Source: Hydrogenobacter sp. (GTDB lineage Bacteria > Aquificota > Aquificia > Aquificales > Aquificaceae). Taken from it: a stretch of DNA of 64,000 nt. The stretch lies in assembly GCA_041287335.1 (NCBI GenBank), contig JBEULM010000051.1:1-64000 (forward strand), given 5' to 3'. The notes beneath the pieces were generated by a model. The model was not told the DNA's origin and searched no databases. It saw only the letters and a program-made list of their open reading frames with translations. Shown here in pieces: positions 26,540-34,968 of the stretch; within the stretch, counting starts at the first letter, position 1, and each line of letters begins with the position of its first letter. Made by a program: the position numbers and the translations under genes.

Positions 26540-27409
26540 ATGGTTCAGATAATAGTTGCACCGCATGCAGGATTCTGTTTCGGAGTAAAGAGAGCTATAA
26601 ATATTGCAGAGCAGTCTTCAGATCTTTCCAGACAGGGCAGAAAAGTTTTCACTATGGGACCCCTCATACATAATCCTCAAGAGGTGGGTAGACTCAGAAG
26701 TCAGGGTGTTGAACTTTTGATATCAGAAGATAGCTTAAAAAGAGGAGATACAGTCATAATAAGGTCACACGGCATACCCCCTCAAAAGGAAAGACATCTG
26801 AGGGCTTTGGGTATCAACGTGATAGATGCTACATGTCCTTACGTGAAGGCTGTACATGAAGCTGTTATGAAGCTCTCTAAGGAAGGATACTTTGTGGTGC
26901 TTGTAGGAGAAAAGAATCATCCTGAGGTAATAGGTACATTAGGCTATCTCCAGGAAGTTGGTGGAAAGGGTATCGTAGTTGAAAATAGGGATGATCTTAA
27001 AGCTGTTCTCGGTAAAGATAAGGTAGGCATAGTCGCACAGACAACACAAAACGAGCATTTTTTTAAAGAGGTAGTTGGGGAAATAGTACTTTGGGCTAAA
27101 GAAGTGAAAGTTATAAACACAATATGTAACGCTACGTCTGAGAGACAAGAGGATGTTTATGAGCTTGCACCTCATGTTGATGTTATGATCGTAATAGGTG
27201 GTAAAAACAGTGGAAACACAAGAAGGCTTTATGAAATATCGAAAAACCTAAATCCGAAAAGTTATCACATAGAAACAGCACAGGAGCTTTGTGGTGAGTG
27301 GTTTGAAGGAACAAAAAAAATAGGGATCACCGCAGGTGCTTCTACGCCAGACTGGATCATAAGAGAAGTAGTGGAAAAAATAGAAAAGATGTGTTTCTCA
27401 AAAGTATGA
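26540..27409 (+). CDS. ispH: 4-hydroxy-3-methylbut-2-enyl diphosphate reductase
   Basis: 289 residues; last step of the MEP isoprenoid pathway, a [4Fe-4S] enzyme. The three cluster cysteines are visible: HAGFCFGVKRA (C13), DATCPYVK and NTICNATSERQ. The family motifs GPLIHNPQEV, IIRSHGIPP and GITAGASTPDWII are intact. Start chosen at 26540, where the family begins; upstream extension overlaps the divergent lipoprotein. Its stop overlaps the tetR ATG. Confidence 0.96.
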   Translation: MVQIIVAPHAGFCFGVKRAINIAEQSSDLSRQGRKVFTMGPLIHNPQEVGRLRSQGVELLISEDSLKRGDTVIIRSHGIPPQKERHLRALGINVIDATCPYVKAVHEAVMKLSKEGYFVVLVGEKNHPEVIGTLGYLQEVGGKGIVVENRDDLKAVLGKDKVGIVAQTTQNEHFFKEVVGEIVLWAKEVKVINTICNATSERQEDVYELAPHVDVMIVIGGKNSGNTRRLYEISKNLNPKSYHIETAQELCGEWFEGTKKIGITAGASTPDWIIREVVEKIEKMCFSKV

Positions 27410-27984
27410 TAGGCAAAAAGGAAAAAGCCGAGTTTACAAAGCTGGTAATACTAAATACAGCCAAAAAACTCTTCGTAGAGAAAGGATATTTTAATACCAG
27501 TATAAGAGATATAGCCAAGGAAGCCGATCTTAGTACGGGTGCAGTTTATCATCACTTTGGAAGCAAAGAAGAAATAGCAAGTGTTATATACAGGGAAACC
27601 TTAAATAGAATTAAAGACTTGATACAATCGGCTATAAGGGAAGGTGGAACAGCCAAGGAGCGTATAAGAAATATTGTTAAAAAGCTTTTTTATATGGCTG
27701 AAAAAGATAGATACACGATGGAGTATGCTCTTTATATAAAGCACAGGGAAATTATAGACACACCTATATGTTCCTCAGAACCTTACGAAATAATAAAAGA
27801 CTGGCTTACAAAAGAAATCGACAATAAAAGTATAAAGTTAGCAGACGGAGATATGTTGGCGATACTTTTTACAGGCACTATAATAAGGTTCATGCAGTTG
27901 AGATGGGATGATATCATAAAGGAGAGTTTGGAGAGCTACTCGGATAAAGTTACTGAATTTTTATGGGAATTACTGAGAAGATAA
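27406..27984 (+). CDS. TetR/AcrR family transcriptional regulator
   Basis: 192 residues. The N-terminal HTH is ILNTAKKLFVEKGYFNTSIRDIAKEADLSTGAVYHHFGSKEEIA, a textbook TetR domain. The C-terminal ligand domain is helical with two cysteine-free pockets that cannot be matched to a ligand. The ATG overlaps the ispH stop, so it is translated from the ispH message. The best operator candidate is the perfect 18-base palindrome 20 bases past its stop, inside the promoter of the DsrE-like gene; TetR proteins commonly bind such sites beside their own gene. Confidence 0.93.
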   Translation: MIGKKEKAEFTKLVILNTAKKLFVEKGYFNTSIRDIAKEADLSTGAVYHHFGSKEEIASVIYRETLNRIKDLIQSAIREGGTAKERIRNIVKKLFYMAEKDRYTMEYALYIKHREIIDTPICSSEPYEIIKDWLTKEIDNKSIKLADGDMLAILFTGTIIRFMQLRWDDIIKESLESYSDKVTEFLWELLRR

Positions 27985-28000
27985 TTTTTTTTACACTTTC

Positions 28001-28029
28001 TTGACATACCGAACGTTCGGTATTACAAT
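28001..28029 (+). promoter_or_regulatory. Promoter with perfect 18-base palindrome (TetR operator) in the spacer
   Basis: -35 TTGACA (28001-28006), spacer of 17, -10 TACAAT (28024-28029). Positions 28006-28023 form the palindrome ATACCGAACGTTCGGTAT, which fills the whole spacer. A repressor bound there would block RNA polymerase directly. A ribosome site (AGGAGG) and the ATG of the DsrE-like gene follow at 28052. Confidence 0.75.
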
Positions 28030-28051
28030 AAGGAGCAGGAGGTAAGAAAAG

Positions 28052-28471
28052 ATGAAAAGGATGTCTATGATAGTGAGGCAAGACGCCTATGATCTTGTGC
28101 TTACACCTTTCGCCTTTGCTTATTTGGGAGCATCTGAATACGATGAGGTTAATATGCTTTTCGTTAACTGGGCGGTAAGGCTTTTGACCAAACAGGGGGT
28201 TGAAGCGATTAAACCTTCTGCGGACCATGCAGGTACAGCGATAGAGTTGATAGAAGAGCGGGTTTCTTCAGTCGGCTTACCCGCGGACATATACGGTATC
28301 ATAAGAAAACTCAAGGAAACTGGTAAAGTGAATATATACGCTTGTAGCCTCGCTGCACAGATATTTGGGGTTGAGGAGAAAGATCTTTTACCGGAAGTTG
28401 ACGGTATGGTTCATGCTATATGGTTCTTAAAGGAGAAGGTTGATCCGTCAACAGTTTTTATGCAGTGGTAA
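28052..28471 (+). CDS. DsrE-family protein, sulfur-relay type
   Basis: 139 residues. The N-terminus MSMIVRQDAYDLVLTPFAFAYLGASEYDEVNMLFVNWAVRLL and the later IYACSLAAQIFGVEEKDLLPEVDG match the DsrE/DsrE2-like group, in which the conserved cysteine (ACSL) can carry sulfane sulfur. In sulfur-oxidising bacteria such proteins shuttle sulfur to the Hdr-like or Dsr pathways. Strongly predicted to be controlled by the upstream TetR palindrome. The sulfur substrate is inferred, not shown. Confidence 0.75.
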   Translation: MKRMSMIVRQDAYDLVLTPFAFAYLGASEYDEVNMLFVNWAVRLLTKQGVEAIKPSADHAGTAIELIEERVSSVGLPADIYGIIRKLKETGKVNIYACSLAAQIFGVEEKDLLPEVDGMVHAIWFLKEKVDPSTVFMQW

Positions 28472-28490
28472 ATGTATTAAAATAAACTTT

Positions 28491-28988
28491 ATGGTGATCT
28501 TAGCATTGATGATTTTTTTCTTGATGCCTGTCTTGGGTGCAGATTTGTATTCGGAATTTATCAAAGAGAGGGTCAAGGAAATACCTTTAAATAAAGCTAT
28601 AGTGGTGGGAAATGGGAAGAATAGGCTCATAACCTTCATAAATCCTGACTGCCCTCACTGTAGGAAAGAGTGGAAAGAACTGAGACCTCATCTTGGCAAA
28701 GTGAAGCTTTACATTTTCCTTTTCCCTTTCAAGACAGCTCCAGAGAGCTATCCAAAAGCGTTTTACATAGCATGTTCAAAAGATAAAGTAAAAGCCTTAG
28801 ATGAGGTGCTTTCGGGTAAGTTTGATGGAAATCCGCCTAAGGTAAAAGAGTGTCCTCTGGTTTACGAACATGTAAATATAGCGCAGGAGCTGGGAGTTCA
28901 GGCAACACCTTACAACATAGTGCTTAAAGACTATAGAGTCATAGAAGGCTACAATCCGGAACTTCTCAATATGTTAGGCATAAAATGA
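28491..28988 (+). CDS. Thioredoxin-fold periplasmic protein with CPHC motif
   Basis: 165 residues from the ATG at 28491. A signal peptide (VILALMIFFLMPVLGA) is followed by LITFINPDCPHCRKEWKELRPHL, a DsbA/DsbC-type active site, and the cis-Pro loop VQATPYNIV. Probably a periplasmic thiol-disulfide enzyme. The TAAAAT at 28478-28483 is 7 bases before the ATG. It follows the DsrE-like gene by 19 bases and overlaps the P-loop kinase by 4, so it may work with sulfur or disulfide handling there. Confidence 0.8.
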   Translation: MVILALMIFFLMPVLGADLYSEFIKERVKEIPLNKAIVVGNGKNRLITFINPDCPHCRKEWKELRPHLGKVKLYIFLFPFKTAPESYPKAFYIACSKDKVKALDEVLSGKFDGNPPKVKECPLVYEHVNIAQELGVQATPYNIVLKDYRVIEGYNPELLNMLGIK

Positions 28989-29503
28989 TAGTTGTGGTAA
29001 TGGGTCTTTCTGGAAGTGGTAAATCCTTTATAGCGAAGATATTGCACGAAGAGTTTGGTTTTGAGTGGATAAGAAGTGATGCTATAAGGAAGGAATTGGC
29101 AGGTGTAGAAGAAGGAAGGCATGTAAAGGTCGGTTTCGGTGAAGGCATATATTCAGAAGATTGGACGAAGAGGGTCTATCAGGAAATGATAAAAAGAGCT
29201 GAACAAATTCATTCTCGTGGTAAAGATGTGGTACTTGATGCAACATTCCTGAAAGATTGGCAAAGGAATATGGTAAAAGAGCATTTTAAAAATGCGATAT
29301 TTTTACTCACTCAAGCGCGGGAAGAAGAGATAAAGAGGAGACTTTCAAAAAGAGAAGATATATCAGACGCTGACTTTAGTGTGTATCTAAAACAGAAGGA
29401 GATCTTTGAAGAACCTAAGGAAGCTATAGTTATAAATACTCAAAAAGGAAGAGAAGAGATCAAGGCTGAGCTACAGAAGATTCTCGGAATATCTTATCCA
29501 TAA
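28985..29503 (+). CDS. P-loop kinase (AAA_33), separate half of the APH/kinase fusion family
   Basis: 172 residues. Walker A is GLSGSGKSFIAKIL at residues 7-20, followed by IRSDAIRKELAG, the sequence DVVLDATFLKDWQRN and KREDISDADFSVYLKQKE. These are the conserved features of the C-terminal kinase half of the 'bifunctional aminoglycoside phosphotransferase/ATP-binding' proteins, whose N-terminal half matches the protein at 14243. The ATG overlaps the upstream stop (ATGA). Its end overlaps the convergent protease by 44 bases. Substrate unknown. Confidence 0.8.
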   Translation: MIVVVMGLSGSGKSFIAKILHEEFGFEWIRSDAIRKELAGVEEGRHVKVGFGEGIYSEDWTKRVYQEMIKRAEQIHSRGKDVVLDATFLKDWQRNMVKEHFKNAIFLLTQAREEEIKRRLSKREDISDADFSVYLKQKEIFEEPKEAIVINTQKGREEIKAELQKILGISYP

Positions 29504-30578
29504 GGCAATCCAAAGCCATACTAAGCCCTTCGTCACCTTTAGCTTTTATCACACAATCGGGAAGGATCCCCTTGTCATCCGTTATATTTCTACCATCTGG
29601 AAGCTTCATCTCGAAGGTAACAAGTCTGAGTATGTCACCGCAATTGTCTAACTGGTACATGTTACTGCCCACATACTTACCCACAGTTAGTTCACCTGCA
29701 ACAATAGCTTTATCGTAAACCTTGAGTAGTACTGTGAGAAGCTCCGCAGCCGAGGCTGTCCAGCGATTTACAAAAACCAACAATGGTTTACTAAGGATAG
29801 GTTCACCACTCTTAAATTCGTATATGTCTGGTCCACCGTTTCTTGATTCCAAATAAAACATTACACCTTCTCCCCTGATTAACATGTCAGCTATAGCTTT
29901 AGTTACAGATATCAGTCCACCACCGTTATCTCTCAGATCAAGTAAGAGGGCATCTATATTCTGAGAGTTTAAGAATTCCAAAGCTTTCCTGAACTCTTCT
30001 ACTGCGGGATTTGTAAAGTTCGTTAAGGCTATGTATCCTATCCTCTTATGATCCAGCAGGATCACCCTCACATCCTCAACAGGTGGTACGGTAAATTCAC
30101 CTTTAATTATACGGAAATCAAGAACTGTGTTCCCTCTTTTTACGCTAACATTCAGAGTGCTACCAATCTGCACGTTTCTTATGGTTTGACTCCAGAGATT
30201 TTTCTCCTTTACACCATTTACGGAAATTATAATATCTCCTTCCTTTAGTCCAGCTTTTTCCGCAGGAGATCCCCTAAAAACACGCTTTATCTGTCCATCT
30301 TCATCCCACCTTATCCCTATCCCATACATCTTTGCCTTAGAGTACCAAAGCCTATCTTCCTCAAGCTTAGTTATTGCAGTCCATCTGTCACCATTTTTTC
30401 TTAGATACATGATGGCTTCGTCAAGGCTTCCCCACTCTACGCCATCCACTCTATCTTTCCACAAATAATACTTATTGATGAACTCTTTAAATCTGCTCAA
30501 AGCCTCTTCCTTTGAACACGTTTCCTGAGAATAAGCTATGTGTAAGATAAAAAACAGAAGGATCAGCGGAATACTCAT
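29460..30578 (-). CDS. ctpA: S41 family C-terminal processing protease with PDZ domain
   Basis: 372 residues. Signal peptide 1-18. The PDZ domain (about 85-165) has RVFRGSPAEKAGLKEGDIIISVNG. The S41 catalytic part has LRDNGGGLISVT, the nucleophile serine in NRWTASAAELL, and the lysine in GELTVGKYVGS. It probably trims or degrades envelope proteins in the periplasm. A short N-terminal helical region (EEALSRFKEFINKYYLW) precedes the PDZ domain, as in CtpA-like proteases. Its start lies 90 bases from the divergent oxidoreductase operon. Confidence 0.9.
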   Translation of the reverse strand: MSIPLILLFFILHIAYSQETCSKEEALSRFKEFINKYYLWKDRVDGVEWGSLDEAIMYLRKNGDRWTAITKLEEDRLWYSKAKMYGIGIRWDEDGQIKRVFRGSPAEKAGLKEGDIIISVNGVKEKNLWSQTIRNVQIGSTLNVSVKRGNTVLDFRIIKGEFTVPPVEDVRVILLDHKRIGYIALTNFTNPAVEEFRKALEFLNSQNIDALLLDLRDNGGGLISVTKAIADMLIRGEGVMFYLESRNGGPDIYEFKSGEPILSKPLLVFVNRWTASAAELLTVLLKVYDKAIVAGELTVGKYVGSNMYQLDNCGDILRLVTFEMKLPDGRNITDDKGILPDCVIKAKGDEGLSMALDCLMDKIFRESSVAQP

Positions 30579-30668
30579 ACTGTTAGGTAAGAAAATATAA
30601 AGCAGGTTGACATTTTTTGCAAGAGCTTTATTTTAATAACTCCAAACAATCTCTTTTAGGAGGCAGGC

Positions 30669-30899
30669 ATGTACTATGTAGCCGAGGTGATAAACGATGA
30701 GTGCAGTAAGTATAATTGCAAGCAGTGTACCCTGTTCTGTCCTGAACCCAATACCCTTATGTACACGGATGAGGAACATCATGCCTACGTTGTTCAAGAT
30801 AGGTGTAAGGGTTGTGCCTTGTGCGTTTATGTCTGCGTTAACCTTCTCAAGCGCAACGCCATACATATGATAATGCCGGAAGTACATGTGGAAAAGTAA
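30669..30899 (+). CDS. porD: 2-oxoacid:ferredoxin oxidoreductase, delta (ferredoxin-like) subunit
   Basis: 76 residues with eight cysteines in two 4Fe-4S patterns: CSKYNCKQCTLFCPEP and CKGCALCVYVC. It carries electrons between the enzyme core and ferredoxin. AGGAGG precedes the ATG. First gene of the operon running to 34836. The spacing of the first cluster (C-x4-C-x2-C-x3-C) is the variant found in pyruvate oxidoreductase delta subunits of Aquificales. Confidence 0.85.
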   Translation: MYYVAEVINDECSKYNCKQCTLFCPEPNTLMYTDEEHHAYVVQDRCKGCALCVYVCVNLLKRNAIHMIMPEVHVEK

Positions 30900-30959
30900 G
30901 CTATGGCTAATAGGAAGTGTTTTCTTGAAATTTTTAAAGCTTTTTTAAGGAGGTAAGTT

Positions 30960-31529
30960 ATGGCAACACTTGGACCGAGCGGTTTTTCACCCTATCCAGT
31001 AGCTGTTTACGAGAGTGTTTTAAATCCACCGCCGGGTAAAGCCCTCATGTTTAATGAGATAGTAGATGAAGAGGTGGCAATGCGAGAAGCTGCCAAGGCT
31101 ATGCTCACGAGACCAAACCCCACCATATTTCCTGGACCTCAGGTGCTTTACGCATGGAACGAGGAGGCTAAAGAAAAGGCAAAACTCGTGAGGGAAATGG
31201 CACAAGTTTTAGGAGCTAAGATCATTCCCATGTACGACTATAGACCTAAATATCCTAAGATAAATCCGGCAGTTGAGATAAACCCTAATCACCCCAACCT
31301 CACCATATGGCATAACAAAATAAAAGCTTGTATCTTTGTAGGGGTTCATTGTCATTATGCGAATGTAGCCCTTAAGATAATAAGGGCAGAGACCGACTGT
31401 TTCACCATAGCCATGTGTGGTATGGCAGGACATGAAGATGCCATGATAACCCTCAGAGACCAGCATGTGGAAGAAATGGAAAAGTTCATAAAGATAGCTC
31501 AAGAGGTTAAAAAGGAACTCGGGAAATGA
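30960..31529 (+). CDS. porE: Oxidoreductase epsilon subunit (PorE-like, CdhB-related)
   Basis: 189 residues, no transmembrane parts. The protein matches in outline the fifth subunit known from Hydrogenobacter pyruvate oxidoreductase, related to the CO dehydrogenase beta (CdhB) family: a Rossmann-like core with ACIFVGVHCHYANVALKIIRAETDCFTIAMCGMAG. A ribosome site (AAGGAGG) precedes the ATG. The family's role in the enzyme is uncertain; a structural role has been proposed. The stop overlaps the ATG of the next ORF (ATGA). Confidence 0.75.
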   Translation: MATLGPSGFSPYPVAVYESVLNPPPGKALMFNEIVDEEVAMREAAKAMLTRPNPTIFPGPQVLYAWNEEAKEKAKLVREMAQVLGAKIIPMYDYRPKYPKINPAVEINPNHPNLTIWHNKIKACIFVGVHCHYANVALKIIRAETDCFTIAMCGMAGHEDAMITLRDQHVEEMEKFIKIAQEVKKELGK

Positions 31530-32005
31530 AAACCACAGAAAAACTTTGGACTTATGAAGAATATCTGAAGTTAGGGGAAGACAAAGGATATGAAATAATT
31601 GAAGGGGAGCTTCTTGAAATGCCAGTGCCGAGCATAATACATCAAAGAGGTGTAAAGAAACTGCTAAAAAAACTTGACAAATTTGTGGAAGCAAAGAAAG
31701 TTGGCGAGGTCTTTGTATCTCCAGTAGATGTTGTTTTGTCTGAAATCTTAATCCTCCAACCAGACATATTTTTTATATCGGAGGAAAAGAAGGGCTTTAA
31801 GAGGGATGTGGAAGACAAAAGAAAGCTATACGCTCAGCATGACATAAAAGAATACTGGCTTGTTTTTCCAGAGGAGAAGGTAATAGAAGTTTTGAGTTTA
31901 CAAGGAAAGGAATATGAAGTCTATTCCTGCGCTTATGAGAAGGGTAAGGTATGCTCTAAGCTCTTAGAGGGCTTTTGTGTAGAGCTTGAGGAGGTCTTTT
32001 CATGA
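31526..32005 (+). CDS. Uma2-family (DUF820) nuclease-like ORF, catalytic core deleted
   Basis: 159 residues. The start MKTTEKLWTYEEYLKLGEDKGYEIIEGELLEM and the C-terminal half DKRKLYAQHDIKEYWLVFPEEKVIEVL are characteristic of Uma2. Between them the usual segment APDLVVEILSPST, which supplies the catalytic Asp/Glu/Lys strand, is missing: EEKKGF is followed directly by KRDVEDKRKLYAQ. The protein is about 25-30 residues short, so it is probably inactive as a nuclease. It is in frame, overlaps porE by ATGA, and separates porE from porA, which starts after a 65-base gap with its own ribosome site. Confidence 0.8.
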   Translation: MKTTEKLWTYEEYLKLGEDKGYEIIEGELLEMPVPSIIHQRGVKKLLKKLDKFVEAKKVGEVFVSPVDVVLSEILILQPDIFFISEEKKGFKRDVEDKRKLYAQHDIKEYWLVFPEEKVIEVLSLQGKEYEVYSCAYEKGKVCSKLLEGFCVELEEVFS

Positions 32006-32070
32006 CATTAATCATCCAATCTATCACACTTTTTTATACATTTAAGCTAAATCTTCAAAGGAGGTAAGCT

Positions 32071-33276
32071 ATGCAAACAGCTACCCAAACGGTGATATAT
32101 AACAGGGCAGGACAACGGGTTGTATCACCCGATTATTTACTTTTTGAAGCACCAAGAACCAAACACTTCATGACAGGTTCAGAAGCTGTCAAAGAAGCGG
32201 TAAAAAGAGCTTCCGTTGATGCTTCTGTTTCTTATCCTATAACTCCCCAGTCTGAAGCGGCACACCTCATAGGTGAACTTTGGGTTGAAGGTTATGTAGG
32301 TGTTTATTTTAGAGGAGAGTCCGAGTTTGGTGTTATGTCAGAAATTGCAGGGTGTGCATTGGCTGGCGCAAGAACTATCACAACAACATCGGGACCTGGA
32401 ACTCTCAGGGCTATGGAAAACTTTCCTATGTGGGCTGGAACGAGAATACCGGTTCAGCTTGTCCTTATGGCGAGAGGTGTAAATGCACCCCTTTCTATAC
32501 AGCCTGACAATCTTGAAGTAGGATTCTTACTTGATACAGGTTGTATGATATGGTATGCGGAAACCGCGCAGGATCTCTTTGATATGATCCTTGCAGGTTT
32601 TGTGGTAGCTGAACAACCTGATGTGCATGTGCCTGTGATCACAGTAGTTGATGGATTTTTTGTTTCCCACACGAGAGAAGCTATAATGTTACCACCAGAT
32701 GATATAGCCTTGCCACCCTATAACCCTTATAGAGCACCCATGCCAGTTATTGATGCTGAAGTTCCTCCAGGTAGATTTCTCAGGGATCCCTTCGTAATGA
32801 AATCCAACTATATATCCTATGCAACCCATGCCAGTTGGCAGTGGGAAGTTAGGGCTGCGATAGAAAGATCAAGACCTTACGCCAAGCATTATTTGAGAGG
32901 TCTTATAGAACACTTTGGAGATCCTGAGGCTGATCTCGTATTCGTTGCCTGCGGTACAGCATCCGCTCAAGCAAAGGAAGCAGTTAGGCTCTTAGAGGAT
33001 GAAGGCATTTCCGCAAGAGTCGTTAAGCTAAAAACCATAAGACCCTTCCCCATTGAAGAACTTAGGCAAGCTGTTAAAGGTGCAAGATACATATTCGTAC
33101 CTGAGTTTAATGTGGTTGGATGGCTGGAGAGGGAAGTCAGAAGATATCTCTATGGGCATTCGGATGCTGAAATAATAGGTGCGCCCAGAGTTGCAGGTGG
33201 TATGACAATGCCTGCAGAAGTTATTGTAAGGGAGGTCTTAAAGATTACAGGAAAGGAGGTTAAGCATGTCATATAA
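32071..33276 (+). CDS. porA: 2-oxoacid:ferredoxin oxidoreductase subunit alpha
   Basis: 401 residues. Pyrimidine-binding domain opens TGSEAVKEAVKRASVDASVSYPITPQSEAAHLIGEL and contains RGESEFGVMSEIAGCALAGARTITTTSGPG; the C-terminal domain II has VFVACGTASAQAKEAVRLL and KLKTIRPFPIEELRQAV. Substrate is probably pyruvate (or 2-oxoglutarate), and the reaction in an autotroph runs toward CO2 fixation. Overlaps porB by 11 bases. AGGAGG precedes the ATG. Confidence 0.92.
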   Translation: MQTATQTVIYNRAGQRVVSPDYLLFEAPRTKHFMTGSEAVKEAVKRASVDASVSYPITPQSEAAHLIGELWVEGYVGVYFRGESEFGVMSEIAGCALAGARTITTTSGPGTLRAMENFPMWAGTRIPVQLVLMARGVNAPLSIQPDNLEVGFLLDTGCMIWYAETAQDLFDMILAGFVVAEQPDVHVPVITVVDGFFVSHTREAIMLPPDDIALPPYNPYRAPMPVIDAEVPPGRFLRDPFVMKSNYISYATHASWQWEVRAAIERSRPYAKHYLRGLIEHFGDPEADLVFVACGTASAQAKEAVRLLEDEGISARVVKLKTIRPFPIEELRQAVKGARYIFVPEFNVVGWLEREVRRYLYGHSDAEIIGAPRVAGGMTMPAEVIVREVLKITGKEVKHVI

Positions 33277-34126
33277 GATATACGATATAAACGAAGAACT
33301 TAAAGATTTTATGCCAAGAGAAATAGTTGATCTTGAAGAGAGAGCTACATGGGGCAATCCCAAGAGAGGAGTTATGGATCTGCCATATACTAAAGAGCTT
33401 ATAGAAGAACACTCTCTATGTGCGGGATGTCCTGAGTCTATGGCTCTTCGCTATATACTTGCATCTCTTCCAAACCCTGAAGACACCATAATAGTGAACT
33501 CTACGGGATGTACCTCTTTAGTCTTTCCTCACATAGCTCTCCATACAGTTCACTCCCTTTTTGGGAACCAAAATGCGGTAGCTTCAGGTATAAAAAGGGT
33601 GTTAGAGTGGAGATTTCCAGATAAGGTAAAAGATGTAGTGGTGCTTGCAGGTGACGGTGCGACTGTTGACATAGGTCTTGATTGTACTCTTCAGTCCTTT
33701 TTCAGGCAAGAGAAAATCACCACCATATGTTTTGATAACGAAGTATATGCCAACACGGGTGGTCAGGAAAGCGGTCTTACGGTAAAGGGTCACGTTTTCA
33801 AGATGGCACCCAAAGGAAAACAGTGGGACAAAGTACCCTTCTGGCAGATCGCTATAGATTCGGGATGTCACTATGTGGCAAGGCTCACCGTTTCCTCACC
33901 TAAGAGGGTGGAGAGCGTAATAAAGAAGGCGATATATGTGGCGAGAGAGGTAGGACCCACTTACGTACACCTATACACTCCTTGTATCCTTGAGATAGGT
34001 CTGAACTCAGATGATGGACTTGATGAGATGAGACAGAGGGATAAAGAGCGGTTTAGCTTCTTTGAATATATGACACCACAAGCTGAAGAGGTCATAAACA
34101 GAGTTAAGGAGGAAGGATTGCTATGA
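33266..34126 (+). CDS. porB: 2-oxoacid:ferredoxin oxidoreductase subunit beta
   Basis: 286 residues. TPP-binding subunit: cluster cysteines in HSLCAGCPESMALR, the TPP motif AGDGATVDIGLDCTLQSFF with FDNEVYANTGGQESG. Typical length for the four-subunit POR type, with a long N-terminal lead (residues 1-40) before the first cysteines. It overlaps porA by 11 bases and porG by 4, so translation is probably coupled. Confidence 0.92.
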   Translation: MSYKIYDINEELKDFMPREIVDLEERATWGNPKRGVMDLPYTKELIEEHSLCAGCPESMALRYILASLPNPEDTIIVNSTGCTSLVFPHIALHTVHSLFGNQNAVASGIKRVLEWRFPDKVKDVVVLAGDGATVDIGLDCTLQSFFRQEKITTICFDNEVYANTGGQESGLTVKGHVFKMAPKGKQWDKVPFWQIAIDSGCHYVARLTVSSPKRVESVIKKAIYVAREVGPTYVHLYTPCILEIGLNSDDGLDEMRQRDKERFSFFEYMTPQAEEVINRVKEEGLL

Positions 34127-34836
34127 GAAGAAGGAGAGTTAATATCAGAATGCCAGCTTTGGGAGGTCAAGGTGCCGTTACTGCGGCACATATTATAGCA
34201 ACAGCTGCGGACTATGAAGGCTATTACGCTGTTTCCAATCCTTTCTTCGGAGCTGAAAAGAGGATGGCTCCTGCGGAAAGCTACGCTCGTATAGGTATAG
34301 AACCTATATACGATAGAGGTGAGGTGGTGTATCCGGATGTGATTATGGTTTTCCATCCGCAGGTTATTACTATGGGTAAATCTTACACCATGCCCTTTTA
34401 TTCGGGTATAAAGCGCGACGGGCTTATAATCATAAACTCCGAGGAGGATCTACTTACAGAGGAGGATAAAGAGTTTTTGGAGTCTATAAACGTCAAAGTA
34501 TTTAATTTCCCAGCTACTAAGTTTGCTATAGACATAGCTGGGACAGAGCTTTCTACAAACATGGCTATGATAGGTGCGCTTTTTGGTGCCATAGGTTCAG
34601 TAGGTCTTGAGGCTATTGAGGAAGGTATAAAATCAAGGTTTCTCAAGAAATTCGTTGCTTCAGGTGGTACCGCTTCTCTTGACTCAGCTTTGGAGAGAAA
34701 ATTCAAAAAGAAGTTGGAACTCATAGAAAAGAACCTGAATACCGCAAAAGCTGCATACGAGCTCGGTAGAAAGTGGGCACAAGAGCAGGGACTTGAACCT
34801 TTTTTACCCAGACCTCAAGAAGTTCTTTCAAGGTGA
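34123..34836 (+). CDS. porG: 2-oxoacid:ferredoxin oxidoreductase subunit gamma
   Basis: 237 residues. Gamma-subunit motif RMPALGGQGAVTAAHIIATAADYEGYYAV, followed by GAEKRMAPAESYARIG and PDVIMVFHP, typical of PorG. The C-terminal extension after about residue 185 (KLELIEKNLNTAKAAYELGRKWAQEQ) is helical. Last gene of the operon, followed by a GC-rich hairpin. Confidence 0.92.
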   Translation: MRRRRVNIRMPALGGQGAVTAAHIIATAADYEGYYAVSNPFFGAEKRMAPAESYARIGIEPIYDRGEVVYPDVIMVFHPQVITMGKSYTMPFYSGIKRDGLIIINSEEDLLTEEDKEFLESINVKVFNFPATKFAIDIAGTELSTNMAMIGALFGAIGSVGLEAIEEGIKSRFLKKFVASGGTASLDSALERKFKKKLELIEKNLNTAKAAYELGRKWAQEQGLEPFLPRPQEVLSR

Positions 34837-34842
34837 TTGTGG

Positions 34843-34879
34843 GGGTGCCTATTGGCACCCTCTCAATATAGGGTTTTTT
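34843..34879 (+). terminator. Possible intrinsic terminator after the oxidoreductase operon
   Basis: GGGTGCC (34843-34849), loop TATT, GGCACCC (34854-34860): a perfect 7-bp stem. A run of six T (34874-34879) follows 13 bases later, farther than in a standard terminator, so the call is tentative. It sits 6 bases after the porG stop, before the convergent nuoH. Confidence 0.5.
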
Positions 34880-34968
34880 AAGCATTCAAAAGCTTTTGGT
34901 GTACATATAGCGTACTGTATAACTTAGGAATAGCTTTATTCAATAGCAAAAAGGACAGAACCATCTCA

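Noticed and set aside
31209-31694. Antisense ORFs such as 31209-31694 or 2035-2361 as genes
   Set aside because: They lie opposite well-supported genes, have no recognisable motifs and no ribosome sites.
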